Positions 13,191-14,433 of a stretch of DNA of 14,433 bases are shown here, in pieces. Every line of letters starts with the position of its first letter. The stretch's first letter is position 1. This stretch comes from Oscillospiraceae bacterium (GTDB lineage Bacteria > Bacillota > Clostridia > Oscillospirales > Ruminococcaceae). The DNA lies in assembly GCA_016296485.1 (NCBI GenBank), contig JAEDJF010000032.1, positions 1 to 14,433 of the forward strand. Reading direction: 5' to 3'. The notes under the pieces are model-generated. The model worked only from the letters and a program-made list of their open reading frames with translations, did no database searches and was not told where the DNA came from. The translations under genes were made by a program, and so were the position numbers.

Positions 13191-13724
13191 ATGAATAAGA
13201 CGCTCTCCCGAATTTTGTGGATTGCCGTGGGAGTTTTACTTGTGATTGCCGGCGCCGCCTGTATGCTCAATCCCGGCGCGGTGCTCACCTGGATGACCGT
13301 GTTCCTCGGCGTTGCGATGCTCGTTTCCGGCGTTATTGATATTGTCATTTTCGCCGCCGGACACAAATTTATGCTCGGCTCCGGCTGGATGCTCCTCGAC
13401 GGTATCCTTACCGTCGTCCTCTCCCTTTTCGTGCTCGGAAACAAGGCGTTCACCGCCATGACCCTCCCGTTCATCTTCGGAATGTGGCTCATCTTCACAG
13501 GAATATCGAAATTTGTGAGTTCCTTTGACCTTAAATATCTCGGCGTGCGCGGCTGGGGCTGGTTCACCGCCCTCGGCGTCCTTCTAACCGTGGTTGGGTT
13601 CATTTCGTTTTCCACTCCCATTGTGAGCGCCGTCGCCCTCTCGGTGACGGTGGGCGTTATCCTCATTCTCGAAGGCACCTCCTATATTCTTCGGGGCTGT
13701 TTCTCGAACCGTATCTGGAACTAA
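13191..13724 (+). CDS. HdeD/DUF308 family membrane protein
   Basis: A 177-residue integral membrane protein with six predicted helices (about 8-25, 30-54, 62-82, 88-109, 122-140, 146-166) in the three helix-pair pattern of HdeD/DUF308. E. coli HdeD belongs to the acid-resistance island, but its mechanism is not known. Each pair carries the family's Gly-rich turn (GVLLVIAG, GVAMLVSG, GMWLIFTG, GVILILEG). The start at 13191 has GAGGT 10 nt upstream. No promoter or terminator is visible in the 38-bp gap after hsp20, so it is probably cotranscribed and therefore heat-inducible. A terminator follows directly. A membrane stress role is inferred from this context. Confidence 0.9.
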   Translation: MNKTLSRILWIAVGVLLVIAGAACMLNPGAVLTWMTVFLGVAMLVSGVIDIVIFAAGHKFMLGSGWMLLDGILTVVLSLFVLGNKAFTAMTLPFIFGMWLIFTGISKFVSSFDLKYLGVRGWGWFTALGVLLTVVGFISFSTPIVSAVALSVTVGVILILEGTSYILRGCFSNRIWN

Positions 13725-13730
13725 AATTAA

Positions 13731-13759
13731 AAAAGCACCCCCATTGGGGGTGTTTTTTT
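13731..13759. terminator. Bidirectional intrinsic terminator
   Basis: CACCCCC (13736-13742) pairs with GGGGGTG (13746-13752) around ATT, flanked by A's on the left and seven T's on the right. It ends the hsp20 operon on plus and the YbjQ-family gene on minus. It closely resembles the terminator at 3894-3920. Confidence 0.92.
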
Positions 13760-13786
13760 AATATCTAAAGTGCATAAACAGCGCAA

Positions 13787-14104
13787 TTACTTTTCAACAA
13801 ATTTGACGGCGGTTCCGTACGCTATAACTTCAGCCGCGCCCTGCATAACGGCCGCAGAAGCATAGCGAATATTTACAACCGCATCCGCGCCCATCTGCTC
13901 CGCCTCCTCCACCATACGTTTTGTGGCGAGAGCGCGGGCTTCGTTCATCATCTCATTATATGCTTTCAGTTCGCCGCCCACAAGCGTTTTGAAACTCTGC
14001 GTAATATCCTTTCCGATATTTTTGCTCTGGATTGTGCTTCCGCGCACCAATCCCAACATTTCAAATTCTTTTCCCGTAATATAATCAGTATTTACCAAGA
14101 TCAT
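13787..14104 (-). CDS. YbjQ/UPF0145 (DUF74) family protein
   Basis: A 105-residue cytoplasmic protein of the YbjQ family, sometimes called heavy-metal-binding though no activity is firmly established; members assemble as pentamers. Family pattern: ILVNTDYITGKEFEMLGLVRGSTIQSKNIG at the N-terminus, ALATKRMVEEAEQMGADAVVNIRYASA in the second half, then a final strand EVIAYGTAVKF. In this family ALxRMxxEAxxxGADAVVxVR is the most conserved block. The start was set at ATG 14104; the in-frame GTG at 14113 is only 2 nt from the AAGGAG site (14116-14121), too close to use, while 14104 is 11 nt away. The gene overlaps the end of the upstream small membrane protein gene by 20 bp, so the two are probably translationally coupled. 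It ends at a shared terminator. Confidence 0.92.
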   Translation of the reverse strand: MILVNTDYITGKEFEMLGLVRGSTIQSKNIGKDITQSFKTLVGGELKAYNEMMNEARALATKRMVEEAEQMGADAVVNIRYASAAVMQGAAEVIAYGTAVKFVEK

Positions 14105-14312
14105 CTTCTTCACCGCTCCTTATTTCTTTAATTCTGTCAATACAAACATAAATCAAAACGCTGGCAAATGCAACAGGGAAAATCAAAAGGACATATTTCC
14201 AAACCATCGGCAGCAGTGAAATCAGCACGCCGAAATAAACGGCAAAATATAATAACAGAATTACCGTTATCACAATTGGCGCAAAATAGCCTTTTCGTTT
14301 TTCTTTTTTCAT
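14085..14312 (-). CDS. Small two-helix membrane protein upstream of ybjQ-like gene
   Basis: A 75-residue protein I cannot assign. A Lys-rich start (MKKEKRKGYF) is followed by two hydrophobic helices at about residues 12-33 and 38-58, and a charged C-terminus (DRIKEIRSGEEDDLGKY). Both ends are predicted cytoplasmic. There is no clear Shine-Dalgarno before ATG 14312 and no convincing promoter in the short gap after the tRNA terminator, so expression may depend on readthrough from the tRNA. The frame overlaps the YbjQ-family start by 20 bp. The overlap and the well-formed membrane pattern support a real gene. Confidence 0.72.
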   Translation of the reverse strand: MKKEKRKGYFAPIVITVILLLYFAVYFGVLISLLPMVWKYVLLIFPVAFASVLIYVCIDRIKEIRSGEEDDLGKY

Positions 14313-14346
14313 ATTACCGCCGCTTTCATTTTAATGTTATGAAGTA

Positions 14347-14376
14347 AAAATCCTCATTCCTGAGAATGAGGATTTT
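14347..14376 (-). terminator. Intrinsic terminator after tRNA-Ser
   Basis: A perfect 13-bp stem AAAATCCTCATTC/GAATGAGGATTTT (14347-14359 with 14364-14376) with a CTGA loop. On the minus strand the run of T's falls on the far side of the tRNA. The first stem base is the last A of the encoded CCA. Confidence 0.9.
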
Positions 14377-14433
14377 GGCGGAGACGGTGGGATTCGAACC
14401 CACGTGCCTGTCTCCAGACAAAACGATTTCGAG
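14376..14433 (-). tRNA. tRNA-Ser (CGA), 3' part, cut by the window edge
   Basis: Read on the minus strand, the window edge starts at the anticodon loop CTCGAAA (14433-14427; anticodon CGA at 14431-14429). Next come TCGTT of the anticodon stem, a long variable arm (TGTCT/AGACA stem), which marks a class II tRNA, and the T arm GTGGG-TTCGAAT-CCCAC. The 3' acceptor strand CGTCTCC, discriminator G and encoded CCA complete it. Serine follows from the long variable arm, G73 and the CGA anticodon. The 5' half lies outside the window, so anticodon identity rests on loop alignment. Confidence 0.9.

Noticed and set aside
1..14433. Mobile elements, CRISPR arrays, prophage or toxin-antitoxin genes
   Set aside because: I found no transposase or integrase motifs, no regular spaced repeats, and no short gene pairs of toxin-antitoxin type on either strand.

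Overview
The window looks like ordinary chromosomal DNA from an anaerobic member of the Firmicutes, most likely class Clostridia (an Oscillospirales-type gut commensal is my best guess). The grounds are strong AAGGAG-type Shine-Dalgarno sequences, -35/-10 promoters with frequent extended -10 motifs, a CIRCE heat-shock operator, a FeoA/FeoB pair whose membrane motifs are of the clostridial type, a TipAS-type MerR regulator, fused ATPase-permease ABC transporters, and a tRNA-Ser gene with encoded CCA. Base composition is mildly GC-rich and even across the genes. I see no mobile element, prophage gene, CRISPR array or rRNA.

Layout. 24-956 (minus): a PH-like domain gene followed by a macro-domain (ADP-ribose) gene, with their own promoter. 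1024-3314 (minus): feoA-feoB ferrous iron uptake, overlapping by ATGA. 3507-3875 (plus): a small coiled-coil/zinc-ribbon protein. 3927-5243 (minus): a DUF362 protein and a tandem-repeat YegP/DUF1508 protein, with a terminator between them. 5445-6173 (plus): a TipA-like MerR regulator with a 19-bp-spacer promoter and an internal in-frame start that would yield the drug-binding domain alone. 6167-7132 (minus): a secreted double-SH3b/C39-like cysteine peptidase whose stop codon overlaps that of the regulator. 7423-12482 (plus): two fused ABC ATPase/permease subunits (MacB/FtsX topology) and a small two-helix membrane protein in one operon, behind a strong promoter and a highly structured leader. 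12579-13724 (plus): a CIRCE-controlled hsp20-hdeD-like operon. 13787-14312 (minus): a YbjQ-family protein and a small membrane protein with overlapping frames. 14376-14433 (minus): the 3' part of tRNA-Ser(CGA).

The region most worth attention is 5390-7421. A TipA-type regulator has both a MerR-type promoter and an internal ribosome-binding site. It converges on the peptidase gene with no terminator between them. A plus-strand terminator without an adjacent plus-strand gene lies just before the ABC operon, and the ABC leader folds into a 17-bp hairpin followed by a small hairpin over the probable ribosome-binding site. Together these suggest a locus that responds to envelope stress or antimicrobial compounds, but that functional link is inference. 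The second clear regulatory story is the CIRCE element, which puts a small heat-shock protein and a DUF308 membrane protein under probable HrcA control.
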